The notes: a model not told the origin generated them from the letters alone. Shown: positions 1 through 7,005, counted from the first letter of the stretch. The stretch: 10,575 bases of DNA from an uncultured Dysosmobacter sp. (GCA_934597465.1 CAKTSC010000036.1:1-10575); one strand, 5' to 3'. Made by a program: numbers and translations.

Positions 1-563
1 AGCATGGGCAGCGGCCCGCAGGCGCAGAAGCTGTCCCAGCCCTCCGGCAGGGCGTCCGTTACGAAGCCCGGGGCGCCCCGGCTGCCGTCCGCCGTGGCGA
101 TGTGGGTCTCCAGCCCCAGGGCCCGGAACTCGGCTTCGTAGAAGCTCTCCCCCGCCGAGGGGAAGCCCAGGGCGGCCATGGGCCGCTTCCCTGCCGCCAG
201 GAGCCGCCGGGCCAGGCCGTAGAGGGGTGCGATCCCAATGCCGCCGCCCACCAGGAGGGGGTGCTCCCCGCAGGCGGCGGGGTCGAAGCCGTTGCCGAGG
301 CCCGCCAGGGCGTCGATCTGCTGGCCGAGGGCGCAGTGGGAGAGCCAATCCGTGCCGCCGCCCACGGCCTTGCAGAGGAGCGTCACGCTCCCCTCCTCCC
401 AGTCGCAGACGGAGATGGGCCGCCGCAGGAAGAAGCCCGGCAGCCGCAGCTCCAGGAACTGCCCCGGGGCCGTGACGGCGCTGCTGTCCCCCGCAAGGCG
501 GAGGCGGAAGACATCCGCCGTCATCCGTTCATTTTCCGATACTGTATAGGTAACTTCCTTCAC
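1..563 (-). CDS. pyrK: PyrK, dihydroorotate dehydrogenase electron transfer subunit (3' end outside window)
   Basis: This is the iron-sulfur flavoprotein subunit that passes electrons from dihydroorotate dehydrogenase (PyrD type 1B) to NAD+ in pyrimidine synthesis, in the cytoplasm. About 187 codons are present. The FAD-binding segment RRPISV is at residues 47-52, the NAD-binding glycine loop GGGIGIAPLYG is near 106-116, and CGPLPM closes the visible part at 182-187. The C-terminal cysteine cluster for the 2Fe-2S centre, expected in the family, lies beyond the left edge. The start is GTG at 563: an AAGGAGGAG ribosome site lies inside the end of pyrC, and the start shares GTGA with the pyrC stop, so the two genes overlap by four bases and are probably translationally coupled. 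The motifs and the pyrC context make the assignment firm. Confidence 0.95.
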   Translation of the reverse strand, partial: MKEVTYTVSENERMTADVFRLRLAGDSSAVTAPGQFLELRLPGFFLRRPISVCDWEEGSVTLLCKAVGGGTDWLSHCALGQQIDALAGLGNGFDPAACGEHPLLVGGGIGIAPLYGLARRLLAAGKRPMAALGFPSAGESFYEAEFRALGLETHIATADGSRGAPGFVTDALPEGWDSFCACGPLPM

Positions 564-1831
564 AGGGTCTCCTCCTTCCATATGGGCTTCCCGCCGATCA
601 TGGTCAGGCGGCAGACGCCCCAGAGCTCCGTCCCGGCGAAGGGCGTGGCCCGCCCCAGGGAGAGGAAGTGCTCCGGATCCACCGTGTAGCGCGCCTCCAG
701 GTCGAAGGCCGTGAGATCCGCCGCCTGCCCCACGGCCAGCTCCGTCCCGCAGCCGAAGCGGCGCATCGGCGCGCCGTGCATCAGCTCCACCAGCCGCGCA
801 AGGGACAGAATGCCAGGCCGCACCAGGTGGGTATAGCAGGCGGCGAAGGCCGTCTCCAGCCCCACAACACCCATGGCGCTTCCCGCCAGGCCCCGGGCCT
901 TCTCCTCCCGGCTGTGGGGAGCGTGGTCGGTGGCCAGCATGTCGATGGTACCGTCCAGCAATCCCTCGATGAGCGCTTCCCGGTCTGCCGGGCTCCGGAG
1001 GGGCGGGTTCATCTTGAAGCGGCCGTCCTCCTGCAGATCCTCCTCCGTGAAGACCAGATAGTGGGGGGCGGTCTCGCAGGTCACGTTCACCCCCCGGCGC
1101 TTGGCATCCCGCAGGAGGGAAACGCTCTCCCGGGTAGAGACGTGGCAGACGTGGTAGGCGCAGCCGGTCTCCTCCGCCAGCCGGAGATCCCGGGCGATGG
1201 GGCCCCACTCGCTCTCAGAGCAGATGCCACGATGGCCGTGGGCCCGGGCGTAAGCCCCGTCGTGGAGGTATCCGCCCCGGAGGAGGCGGTTATCCTCGCA
1301 GTGAGCCGCCAGGAGCTTCCCCAGGCGGCGGCACTCCGCCATGGCCTCACGCATGAGGCTCTCGGACTGGACGCCCTTCCCATCGTCGGAGAAGGCGATG
1401 ACCTCCGGCGCCATGCCGGCAAGGTCTGCCATCCGCTCTCCCCTCTCCCCTGCCGTGATGGCCCCGTAGGGGTGGACGTGTACCGCCGCCGTCTCCGCGA
1501 TGCAGGCCAGCTGCACCGCCAGGGCCGCCGGGCAGTCCGGCACGGGATCCAGGTTCGGCATGCTGGCCACATGGGCAAAGCCCCCGTGGGCCGCCGCCAG
1601 GGTACCGCTGCGGATGGTCTCCTTATAAGAAAATCCCGGTTCTCGAAGATGTACATGCACATCCACGAAACCGGGAAATAAAACCGCATTATGAAGATCA
1701 ATGGAAACAGCATCACCGGGGCAGAAAACACGCTTCCCCATGGAAATGATCGTCCCGCCGGAAACCACAGCGTCCACGGAACGGAGCACGCCGTCCCGCA
1801 GGATCCTTGCGTTCTTCAGGTGATAGAGCAC
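560..1831 (-). CDS. pyrC: Dihydroorotase, class I (PyrC)
   Basis: This 423-residue zinc amidohydrolase makes dihydroorotate from carbamoyl aspartate, the third step of UMP synthesis. Expected class I landmarks are all visible: the metal ligand pair in DVHVHLREPG (H59, H61), substrate-binding N93 in MPN, the bridging acidic residue in SDDG (D150), H177 in AHCED, H230 in CHVST, and the catalytic TDHAPH (D302). Length is normal for class I enzymes. The start is GTG at 1831, preceded by AAAGGGGGAA; no better in-frame start lies between it and the promoter. A consensus promoter sits about 50 bases upstream, so pyrC is the first gene of its transcript, and pyrK follows with a four-base overlap. The short leader leaves no room for a PyrR-type attenuator. 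No decay or missing residue is seen. Confidence 0.97.
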   Translation of the reverse strand: MLYHLKNARILRDGVLRSVDAVVSGGTIISMGKRVFCPGDAVSIDLHNAVLFPGFVDVHVHLREPGFSYKETIRSGTLAAAHGGFAHVASMPNLDPVPDCPAALAVQLACIAETAAVHVHPYGAITAGERGERMADLAGMAPEVIAFSDDGKGVQSESLMREAMAECRRLGKLLAAHCEDNRLLRGGYLHDGAYARAHGHRGICSESEWGPIARDLRLAEETGCAYHVCHVSTRESVSLLRDAKRRGVNVTCETAPHYLVFTEEDLQEDGRFKMNPPLRSPADREALIEGLLDGTIDMLATDHAPHSREEKARGLAGSAMGVVGLETAFAACYTHLVRPGILSLARLVELMHGAPMRRFGCGTELAVGQAADLTAFDLEARYTVDPEHFLSLGRATPFAGTELWGVCRLTMIGGKPIWKEETL

Positions 1832-1886
1832 TTCCGTTTCCCCCTTTCCTTTGGCCGCGTGATCGTTTCTCCGCGGCGTCCGGCGT

Positions 1887-1916
1887 ATTATAAAAGACGG
1901 ATCCGCCCGCTGTCAA
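1887..1916 (-). promoter_or_regulatory. Sigma-A promoter for pyrC-pyrK
   Basis: On the minus strand TTGACA (1916-1911) and TATAAT (1892-1887) are both perfect matches to the consensus and are separated by 18 bases. The predicted start of transcription is near 1880, giving a leader of about 50 bases before the pyrC GTG. A perfect inverted repeat lies eight bases upstream of the -35 element. Confidence 0.88.
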
Positions 1917-1923
1917 GCCTTTT

Positions 1924-1945
1924 CTTCCGGCATTGCCGCCGGAAG
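1924..1945. repeat. Perfect 8-bp inverted repeat upstream of the pyrC promoter
   Basis: CTTCCGGC and GCCGGAAG (1924-1931 and 1938-1945) are separated by six bases. Neither strand has a T-run after it, so it is a poor terminator. Its position just upstream of the pyrC -35 element would suit a regulator site, but I recognise no specific regulator. Confidence 0.5.
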
Positions 1946-2044
1946 GCGGGATTTCATGGAACCCTCACAAAGTTTTCCCTGTCGGGAAGGGACGCATTTG
2001 GGGAATTCGGGCATTCGTTCGATTCATACCTGTCAAAAGCCCAG

Positions 2045-2086
2045 GGAAAGGCGGCGGGGAGGGTACCCCCTCCCTGCCGCCTTTCC
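2045..2086 (-). terminator. Strong hairpin after the hydrolase gene
   Basis: A 19-bp stem (2045-2063 with 2068-2086, one G-T wobble) closes a TACC loop. It lies about 40 bases past the stop of the minus-strand hydrolase gene at the end of the transporter operon. The T-run on the minus strand is imperfect (CTTTCCCTGGGCTTTT), so termination rather than RNA 3' end protection is probable but not certain. Confidence 0.75.
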
Positions 2087-2124
2087 GTTTGATCCGTGGG
2101 GCACGGCGATCAGCCGCCGCGCCG

Positions 2125-2730
2125 TCATGCCTCCCTGCCGCTCAGGATCCAGGCGTCCAGGAAGCGCAACTGCTCCTCCGTGTGGAACCAGTGCTCCCCG
2201 CCCGGCATCACCGTCAGCTCCGCGCCGATCCTCCCGGCGAAGGCGAAGATGGTCTTCCGCGATGTCAGGTGATCCCGCTCACCGTAGAGGATGCGGGTGG
2301 GAACGTGCCAGGTGATGGGGTGCTCCCGCACGAAGCGAAGGTAGTCCCAGGAGAGCATTTCACCGAAGTCCGTGGGGATCTCCCTTCGCTCCCGCAGCTC
2401 CTCCTCCGTGACACGGGCCCATGTCATCATATCGCGGATCAGCCGCTCCATATCCACCACCGGGGAGATGAGGTACGCCCTCTCCACCAGCCCCTCCCCC
2501 AGGGAGGACAGGGAGAAAAACGCACCGATGCTGTTGGCCACCAGCGTAAGGGAGCCGCAGTCCCTCCGCTGCCCGGCGAAGAACGCCGGGAACTCCTCCC
2601 GGACCTCCCAGGGGGTCTGGGAGCGGTAATCGAATCCGATCACCTCCCGGCCCGGGAAGAGGGCGCGGTAGTGCTCCGCTTCCTCCGCCGAGCCGCCCTT
2701 CCCGTGAACATATACCACAAGCTCTTTCAT
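2125..2730 (-). CDS. Small alpha/beta hydrolase
   Basis: A 201-residue cytoplasmic protein with an alpha/beta hydrolase layout: the oxyanion-hole motif HGKGGS at residues 9-14, a nucleophile elbow ANSIG with Ser67, an acidic residue D153 in YGERDHL, and a histidine H180 in GGEHWFH (H183 is the alternative). The elbow reads N-S-I-G after alanine, not the commoner G-x-S-x-G. The substrate cannot be told. The start at 2730 is chosen because AAAGGAG stands five bases upstream; a longer frame to 2805 would add 25 low-complexity residues without a ribosome site. It follows the sensor kinase by 71 bases with no clear terminator between, so it is probably the last gene of the transporter operon. No signal peptide is seen. 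Its part in transporter or envelope function is unknown. Confidence 0.85.
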   Translation of the reverse strand: MKELVVYVHGKGGSAEEAEHYRALFPGREVIGFDYRSQTPWEVREEFPAFFAGQRRDCGSLTLVANSIGAFFSLSSLGEGLVERAYLISPVVDMERLIRDMMTWARVTEEELRERREIPTDFGEMLSWDYLRFVREHPITWHVPTRILYGERDHLTSRKTIFAFAGRIGAELTVMPGGEHWFHTEEQLRFLDAWILSGREA

Positions 2731-2735
2731 CGCTT

Positions 2736-2742
2736 CTCCTTT
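2736..2742 (-). promoter_or_regulatory. Ribosome binding site fixing the hydrolase start
   Basis: AAAGGAG on the minus strand is followed by AAGCG and the ATG at 2730. It supports the internal start over the longer open frame beginning at 2805. Confidence 0.8.
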
Positions 2743-2801
2743 CAACGAGCCGGGAGCGCCCCGCCATAAGAGGCAGCTGCCGCTATTCCCGCGGGCGGCG
2801 C

Positions 2802-3710
2802 TCATTCCCCGCTGCTCCCTGCCGCCGGTGCGGGAAAGGCCGCGCGGATCCGCAGTCTTCCGTCCCGGTACTCCGCCGTGACTGTACCGCCCATCCGCTC
2901 CGTCAGGAGCTTGGCAATGGAGAGCCCCAGGCCGGTGGAATTCCTGGCCGTTTCCACGGTGTAGAAGCGGTCAAAGAGCCGCTCAGCCTGGACGCAGCTG
3001 AGGGACGGCGCACGGTTTGAGAAGGTGACCGTGCCATCCGGCAGCAGGGCGACGGCCAGGTCGCCGCTGGAGTACTTGACGGCATTGCTCAGGATGTTGT
3101 CAAAGACCCGCCGCAGCGCGGCGGCATCCAGCCGCCGGAGGATCCGCTCCTCCGGCAGCCGGATCTCCGGGGCGATGCCCCGGGCGGACAGCGCGCCGTA
3201 GAAACCGGCAAGGCTCTGCTCCAGGATATCGTTCAGGGAGACCGTCTCCGCCTGCAGGGCGTCCGCCGTGGAGGTGATGAGGGAGTAGCGGAAGAGTTCC
3301 TCCGTCAGGCTCCGCATGGCGTCCGTCCGCTCCCGGATGACGGCGAGATACCGCGCGGACTTCTCGGACTGCGGCTCCCGCTCCAGCAGGTCGAGATACC
3401 CACAGACCGCCGTCAGCGGTGTGCGCAGGTCGTGGGAGATATTTGTCACGGCGGTCATCAGCTCGTCGTTCCCGGTCTGCAGCCGCACCCGCTCCCGCCG
3501 GAGCGTGCGAAGCTGCCGGTTGATCCGGGAGGCCAGCGCCCGGACGGCCCGGTCTCCGGTGGAAATGGAGATAAGGGTGTTCGTATCCGTCCGCAGCTTC
3601 TCCTCCAGCTCCTCCGCCACCTCCCCCAGAGAGCGGCGCAGGGAGAGGAGGTACAGCCCCAGTACCAGCACCGCCAGGGCCAGGGCCGCCGTCAGCACGA
3701 TCCATCCCAT
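2802..3710 (-). CDS. Sensor histidine kinase of the transporter operon
   Basis: This 302-residue kinase has one hydrophobic N-terminal segment (about residues 3-24), a short charged linker, then a HisKA domain with phospho-acceptor His93 in NISHDLRTPLTA and a HATPase domain with an N box at about 203-213 (VFDNILSNAVKYS), an F box LFDRFY and a GLGLSIAK G box at 260-267. The usual DxGxG motif is degenerate (LPDGTVTFSN). There is no room for an extracellular sensor domain, which in Bce/Bcr-type systems usually means the signal comes through the partner transporter; that is inference here. ATG at 3710 follows AGGAGG, which overlaps the stop of the permease gene 12 bases upstream. Its likely partner is the OmpR-type regulator at the head of the operon, with the ATPase and permease genes between them. 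Confidence 0.95.
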   Translation of the reverse strand: MGWIVLTAALALAVLVLGLYLLSLRRSLGEVAEELEEKLRTDTNTLISISTGDRAVRALASRINRQLRTLRRERVRLQTGNDELMTAVTNISHDLRTPLTAVCGYLDLLEREPQSEKSARYLAVIRERTDAMRSLTEELFRYSLITSTADALQAETVSLNDILEQSLAGFYGALSARGIAPEIRLPEERILRRLDAAALRRVFDNILSNAVKYSSGDLAVALLPDGTVTFSNRAPSLSCVQAERLFDRFYTVETARNSTGLGLSIAKLLTERMGGTVTAEYRDGRLRIRAAFPAPAAGSSGE

Positions 3711-3722
3711 CTCCAGACCTCC

Positions 3723-4532
3723 TCACTTCAGATCCTTCCTCCGGAAGGCGGCGGTGCCGCAGCCGGAGCACAGCAGCGCGATGCCAGCGGAGGCCGCCAG
3801 GGAAAGCCCCGGCCGCCCCAGCTCCTGGTTGGCCAGCAGGATGGACTGGCCGGTGGGCAGGGTGTCCACCAGGAACTGGAACACCGTCCGCATCGTGCCG
3901 GAGACGTAGTTGGGGTTGGGGCTGGGCTCCCCCATCTCGATGCCGTTGTCGGTCATGACCAGGCCGCTGAGATACTCCGGCTCGCAGAGGGTGTTGTAGA
4001 AGACGCTGCCCAGCAGCAGAAGGCCCAGCGCCAGCAGCATCGCCAGCACCGCCGCCACCGCCCGGTTGGGCAGCAACATCCCCAGCAGGGTGAGGACGGC
4101 CGCAAGGGCCGCCACGATGCCCAGTGCCACCGCCAGCTCCAGCGCAAGGCCCGCCGCCGGGGCCCTGAACCAGCCGAACTTCAGGGCCCCGATGGGGGCG
4201 CTCAGCAGCCAGCCCAGCAGGATCACCCAGCAGCCGGCGATGCCGGAGAGCAGCGACGCGGCGTAGACCTTCCAGCGGGCGTGGCCGGTGACGATCTTGT
4301 TGCGCAGCGTCCCGTCCTGGTACTCCGTCCCCAGGAAAAGGCTCAGGAAGGCGGCGTACAGCAGGGGAAGGAAGGGGAAGACCTGGCAGAAGACCTCATC
4401 CAGGGCCGTGCCGCCGTCCACCTGGAGCTTCAGCAGAAAGGCCGTGGAGAAGGCGAAGGCGCCGCCGGTACACAGCCACAGCGCCTTGCTCTGCCAGAGG
4501 CGGAAGAAGTTGGCCCGAAGCAGTTTAAGCAT
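3723..4532 (-). CDS. ABC-2 type transporter permease
   Basis: A 269-residue polytopic membrane protein, the channel partner of the ATPase encoded just upstream. About six hydrophobic stretches are seen (roughly residues 15-33, 47-68, 92-113, 123-148, 152-176 and 240-258). The conserved cytoplasmic piece EYQDGTLRNKIVTGHAR, typical of ABC-2 and BcrB/LanE-like permeases, follows the second segment. A larger outer loop lies between segments five and six. I chose ATG at 4532, which has a GGGGGG ribosome site eight bases upstream; a GTG at 4541 has no spacing from it. The gene overlaps the end of the ATPase gene by eight bases, suggesting coupled translation. Substrate is unknown; peptide antibiotic removal or immunity is the usual job of such pairs. 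Confidence 0.9.
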   Translation of the reverse strand: MLKLLRANFFRLWQSKALWLCTGGAFAFSTAFLLKLQVDGGTALDEVFCQVFPFLPLLYAAFLSLFLGTEYQDGTLRNKIVTGHARWKVYAASLLSGIAGCWVILLGWLLSAPIGALKFGWFRAPAAGLALELAVALGIVAALAAVLTLLGMLLPNRAVAAVLAMLLALGLLLLGSVFYNTLCEPEYLSGLVMTDNGIEMGEPSPNPNYVSGTMRTVFQFLVDTLPTGQSILLANQELGRPGLSLAASAGIALLCSGCGTAAFRRKDLK

Positions 4533-5439
4533 GGTGCGCACCCCCCATCAGATTCATGTAAAAGCTCTCCAGGCTCTCGTCCCGCTCCCGCAGGGAGTAG
4601 ATCTCGCAGTTCTCCCGCTGGGCCTCCAGCGTCAGCCTCGTCACGGGCACATCGGAAAAGATGTCCGCGTGGGAGTCATCCACGATCCGGTAGTCCACGC
4701 CCATGCGATCCAGCACCCGGGCCAGGAGCTTCGCGCTGGTGACCTCCGCCCGGACGCACTTGCGGCAGCGCAGCTCCAGCTCCTCCGCGCTCATCTCCTT
4801 CACCATACTGCCGCCGTCGAGGAAGCCGTAGTGGGTGGCAAGGCGGGAGAGCTCGTCGAGGATGTGGCTGGAGATCAGAACGGTGATGCCGTGCTCCCGG
4901 TTGAGTGTCAGGATCAGCTCCCGCATCTCGATGATGCCCTGGGGGTCAAGGCCGTTGACCGGCTCGTCCAGCACCAGGAAATCCGGGCTTCCCGCCAGCG
5001 CCACGGCGATGCCCAGCCGCTGGCGCATACCCAGGGAAAAGTTTTTCGCCTTCTTTGCCCCGGTGCCGTCCAGCCCCACCAGGTGCAGGAGCTCCGGGAT
5101 GCCGTCCATTGAGGGAAGCCCCAGCACCAGATACTGCTGGCGGAGGTTCTCCTCCGCCGTCATGTCCAGGTAGATGGACGGGGTCTCCACCACCGCGCCC
5201 ATCCGGCGGCGGCAGCACCCGATCCCGGCGTCCGTGTTCTTCACGCCGTAGAGGGTAAAGCCGCCGCCGGTGGGCTCCTGCAGGCCGCAGATGAGGCGGA
5301 TCAGCGTCGTTTTCCCGGCACCGTTCCGGCCCACGAAGCCGTAGATCGCTCCCTTGGGGATATGCATCTCCAGGCCGTTCAGCGCCGTGAAATCCCGGTA
5401 GCGCTTACAGAGCGCTTTGGTTTCCAGCACGTATTCCAT
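4525..5439 (-). CDS. BcrA-type ABC transporter ATP-binding protein
   Basis: This 304-residue ATPase powers the ABC-2 permease that follows. It has Walker A GRNGAGKTT (37-45), a signature SLGMRQR (135-141), Walker B FLVLDEP (154-160), the D-loop GLDP and H-loop His192. At the usual Q-loop position the sequence is VVETPS with Glu85, a substitution common in bacitracin/lantibiotic exporters of the BcrA/LanF type. The C-terminal 80 residues beyond the ATPase core, as in BcrA-like proteins, probably regulate it or contact the permease. ATG at 5439 has a near-ideal AAAGGAGGT site eight bases upstream. It lies 81 bases after the response regulator gene, without a convincing promoter between. Export of or immunity to a cell-wall-active peptide is the best guess; the substrate cannot be read from sequence. 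Confidence 0.94.
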   Translation of the reverse strand: MEYVLETKALCKRYRDFTALNGLEMHIPKGAIYGFVGRNGAGKTTLIRLICGLQEPTGGGFTLYGVKNTDAGIGCCRRRMGAVVETPSIYLDMTAEENLRQQYLVLGLPSMDGIPELLHLVGLDGTGAKKAKNFSLGMRQRLGIAVALAGSPDFLVLDEPVNGLDPQGIIEMRELILTLNREHGITVLISSHILDELSRLATHYGFLDGGSMVKEMSAEELELRCRKCVRAEVTSAKLLARVLDRMGVDYRIVDDSHADIFSDVPVTRLTLEAQRENCEIYSLRERDESLESFYMNLMGGAHHA

Positions 5440-5520
5440 TCGAAATACCTCCTTTGCTTGATACCGGAATGGTAGCAGGCAAATGTCATGGAAGCGGTCA
5501 AGGAAATCCTCCAGAAACCG

Positions 5521-6189
5521 TTAAGATTCCGCCCTCAGGCGGAAGCCGATGCCCCAGACCGCCTCCACATAGTCCCGGCCCGCCGCGTCCCGCAGCTTGC
5601 CGCGGAGGTTGCTGACGTGGGTCTTCAGGGAGTTTTCCGTACAGTCCGGCGTATCCTCGCTGATGCGATCCAGCAGCACGGACTTGGCCAGCACCTGGCC
5701 GGGATTCTGCATCAGCAGCTTCAGGATGGCGTACTCCGTCCGGGTCAGCGAGACCGGCGTGCCGCCGGACAGGACGGCGTGGGACGCCGTGTCCAGCGTC
5801 AGATCCCTGCAGGTGTAGACCGCCGCCAGCGGGGAACGGGCGGCCTCCCGCAGCCGCACGGCGACCCGGGCCAGCAGCTCCTCCGGGTCGAAGGGCTTGG
5901 TGAGGTAATCCGCCGCGCCGCCCAGCAGCAGCCCAACCTTGTCCTGCACGGAGGTCTTGGCGCTGACCACGATCACCGGAATGCCCTGTATCCGCGGCAG
6001 GACTTCCTCGCCGGGAAGGCCCGGCAGCATCAGATCCAGCAGGATGAGATCCGGGTGGCTCCCCTGCAGCGCAAGCAGGGCCTCCGTGCCGGAATAAGCG
6101 CGGCGCACGGCGTAGCCCGCCTGCTCCAGGATCTCCTGCTCCAGGTTTCCGATGGCAACATCGTCGTCAATGATCAGAATCGTCTGCAT
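5521..6189 (-). CDS. OmpR-family response regulator
   Basis: A 222-residue DNA-binding regulator. The receiver domain shows the acidic pocket D8-D10, the phosphorylation site Asp52 in LILLDLMLPG, a serine in VVSAK and lysine in YLTKPF. The C-terminal half (about 125-220) is a winged helix with the expected LTRTEYAILKLL, SNLRGKL and VWGIGFR motifs. It probably pairs with the His93 kinase four genes down and controls the transporter genes or other envelope genes. ATG at 6189 has AGAAGGAGG upstream. It sits 96 bases after the AbrB-like gene, in a GC-rich gap with no -10 element visible, so it is likely cotranscribed with that gene. The order regulator, ATPase, permease, kinase is a common Bacillota arrangement for antimicrobial peptide response. 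Confidence 0.95.
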   Translation of the reverse strand: MQTILIIDDDVAIGNLEQEILEQAGYAVRRAYSGTEALLALQGSHPDLILLDLMLPGLPGEEVLPRIQGIPVIVVSAKTSVQDKVGLLLGGAADYLTKPFDPEELLARVAVRLREAARSPLAAVYTCRDLTLDTASHAVLSGGTPVSLTRTEYAILKLLMQNPGQVLAKSVLLDRISEDTPDCTENSLKTHVSNLRGKLRDAAGRDYVEAVWGIGFRLRAES

Positions 6190-6285
6190 GGTGTTTCCTC
6201 CTTCTGCCGCGTTCCCTTCCCCCGTCCCGGCTTCTCCGCGCGGCGGAGGGGGCGGCGTTCCTTCTGCGGCCGGTTTTCTCCCGTC

Positions 6286-6753
6286 TCAGAACAGCGGGAT
6301 CTCTCCTTGGAAGCGGGCGGCCCTCTCCAGAAGGGGGCCCTTCGCGCCCATGGTGAAGGCGATATCGCTGCTGCGGATGGACAGCAGATGCATCCCCGGC
6401 TCCAGCCGGAGGAACGCCAGCATGTCCTCCGTCAGCCGGATCTCACCGCGCTCCGAGACAGCCGTCCAGCAGTAGGAGCGGCCCTTGTAGCGGAGGAAGG
6501 TTCCGGCCGGGACTTCGCAGCGCAGGAGCTCCGTCAGCTCCGTGAGGATGTGCCCCAGCTTGGAGGGCAGGAGCAGGCCCTGCCGCGTCACGCAGAAACC
6601 GCCTGTCGACCGGCTTCCCGTGAAGAGGTATACCCTCCCCTCCGAAGCGATGCGGTACTCCTCCGCCGCCTGGGGCGGAAAGCGCACCAGACCGTCCCGG
6701 CGGATCACCGATGCCCCGAAGATAAATTTTCCGCCCTTGTTCATCTGCGGCAT
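6286..6753 (-). CDS. AbrB-like protein with two possible swapped-hairpin segments
   Basis: A 155-residue protein resembling clostridial proteins often labelled AbrB/MazE/SpoVT family. Residues 14-45 (ASVIRRDGLVRFPP onward to VYLF) and 99-133 (ERGEIRLTED onward to LLSIRSSDIAF) each follow the AbrB pattern: a glycine turn, a strand, proline or threonine, a short helix, then a closing strand. The C-terminal TMGAKGPLLE is the part I recognise best from homologues. Its function in the family is not known to me; DNA binding is inferred only from the fold-like pattern. ATG at 6753 is chosen over an in-frame ATG nine bases later because GGAGG stands six bases before it. It is the first gene after the operator-bearing promoter at 6848-6876 and probably heads the transporter operon. 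Confidence 0.85.
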   Translation of the reverse strand: MPQMNKGGKFIFGASVIRRDGLVRFPPQAAEEYRIASEGRVYLFTGSRSTGGFCVTRQGLLLPSKLGHILTELTELLRCEVPAGTFLRYKGRSYCWTAVSERGEIRLTEDMLAFLRLEPGMHLLSIRSSDIAFTMGAKGPLLERAARFQGEIPLF

Positions 6754-6759
6754 GGGCCG

Positions 6760-6764
6760 CCTCC
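6760..6764 (-). promoter_or_regulatory. Ribosome binding site for the AbrB-like gene
   Basis: GGAGG on the minus strand lies six bases before the ATG at 6753 and decides between two close in-frame ATG codons. Confidence 0.75.
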
Positions 6765-6823
6765 GCTTTCTCTCTGTGAAGTGCGCATCCCGGCACAACT
6801 GTCTGGCCGCGCCGTTTTCCGCT

Positions 6824-6841
6824 AACTAACGCTCGTTAGTT
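6824..6841. promoter_or_regulatory. TetR-style operator palindrome
   Basis: AACTAACG and CGTTAGTT form a perfect 8+8 palindrome with a two-base centre. It lies immediately downstream of the -10 element of the minus-strand promoter, at the predicted transcription start, where a bound repressor would block the polymerase. Size, symmetry and sequence style are like operators of TetR/AcrR repressors. No TetR-family gene is in the window, so the regulator is unknown. Confidence 0.75.
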
Positions 6842-6847
6842 GTAATT

Positions 6848-6876
6848 ATTGTAATGCGACCGCTGGAAAAAGTCAA
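6848..6876 (-). promoter_or_regulatory. Sigma-A promoter for the AbrB-like/transporter operon
   Basis: On the minus strand TTGACT (6876-6871) and TACAAT (6853-6848) are separated by exactly 17 bases. The predicted start is about 6841, inside the adjacent palindrome, giving a leader of about 88 bases before the ATG at 6753. No other convincing promoter is seen before the sensor kinase and hydrolase genes, so it may serve all six genes. Confidence 0.88.
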
Positions 6877-6923
6877 GGGGAGATGCCTTCTCCCTTTCCG
6901 TGAACTCTCCGGACAGAAAGGGA

Positions 6924-6956
6924 GCATGCCCGGAGCCGCTCTGGCTCCGGGCATGC
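6924..6956. repeat. Perfect 14-bp hairpin in the remnant region
   Basis: The arms 6924-6937 and 6943-6956 are exact complements around a five-base loop. On the minus strand it is followed by TCCCTTTCTGTCC, a weak T-rich tract, so it may be the old terminator of the decayed PAP2 gene. It could equally be the 3' end of some transcript; nothing else is decisive. Confidence 0.6.
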
Positions 6957-7005
6957 GTTCTCTGCGTGGCGCTTCCCTTCCGGGATCGGAGGATCGTTTG
7001 GCGGG

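Noticed and set aside
1832..1886. PyrR attenuator or riboswitch in the pyrC leader
   Set aside because: The leader is only about 50 bases and forms no terminator/antiterminator pair that I can see.
2010..2037. TTGACA on the minus strand after the operon hairpin
   Set aside because: No TATAAT-like element follows at 15-19 bases, so I do not call a second pyrC promoter.
2731..2805. Longer N terminus for the hydrolase
   Set aside because: The extra 25 residues have no ribosome site, overlap the kinase gene end, and precede a standard ATG with AAAGGAG.
3432..4742. Long plus-strand open frame opposite the kinase, permease and ATPase genes
   Set aside because: It is rich in Gln, Arg, Gly and Pro, has no family likeness, and lies antisense to three clearly real genes. 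GC-rich coding DNA often leaves its complementary frame open.
5473..5501. Possible promoter between the response regulator and the ATPase gene (TTGACC on the minus strand)
   Set aside because: At normal spacing the -10 hexamer has no match to consensus; the best hexamer (TACCAT) needs 21 bases of spacer.
6190..6285. Terminator or promoter between the AbrB-like gene and the response regulator
   Set aside because: There is a small CTCCGC/GCGGAG hairpin but no T-run, and no AT-rich -10 element; cotranscription is simpler.
5488..6825. Long plus-strand open frame opposite the response regulator and AbrB-like genes
   Set aside because: Low-complexity composition and full overlap with well-supported minus-strand genes mark it as a shadow.
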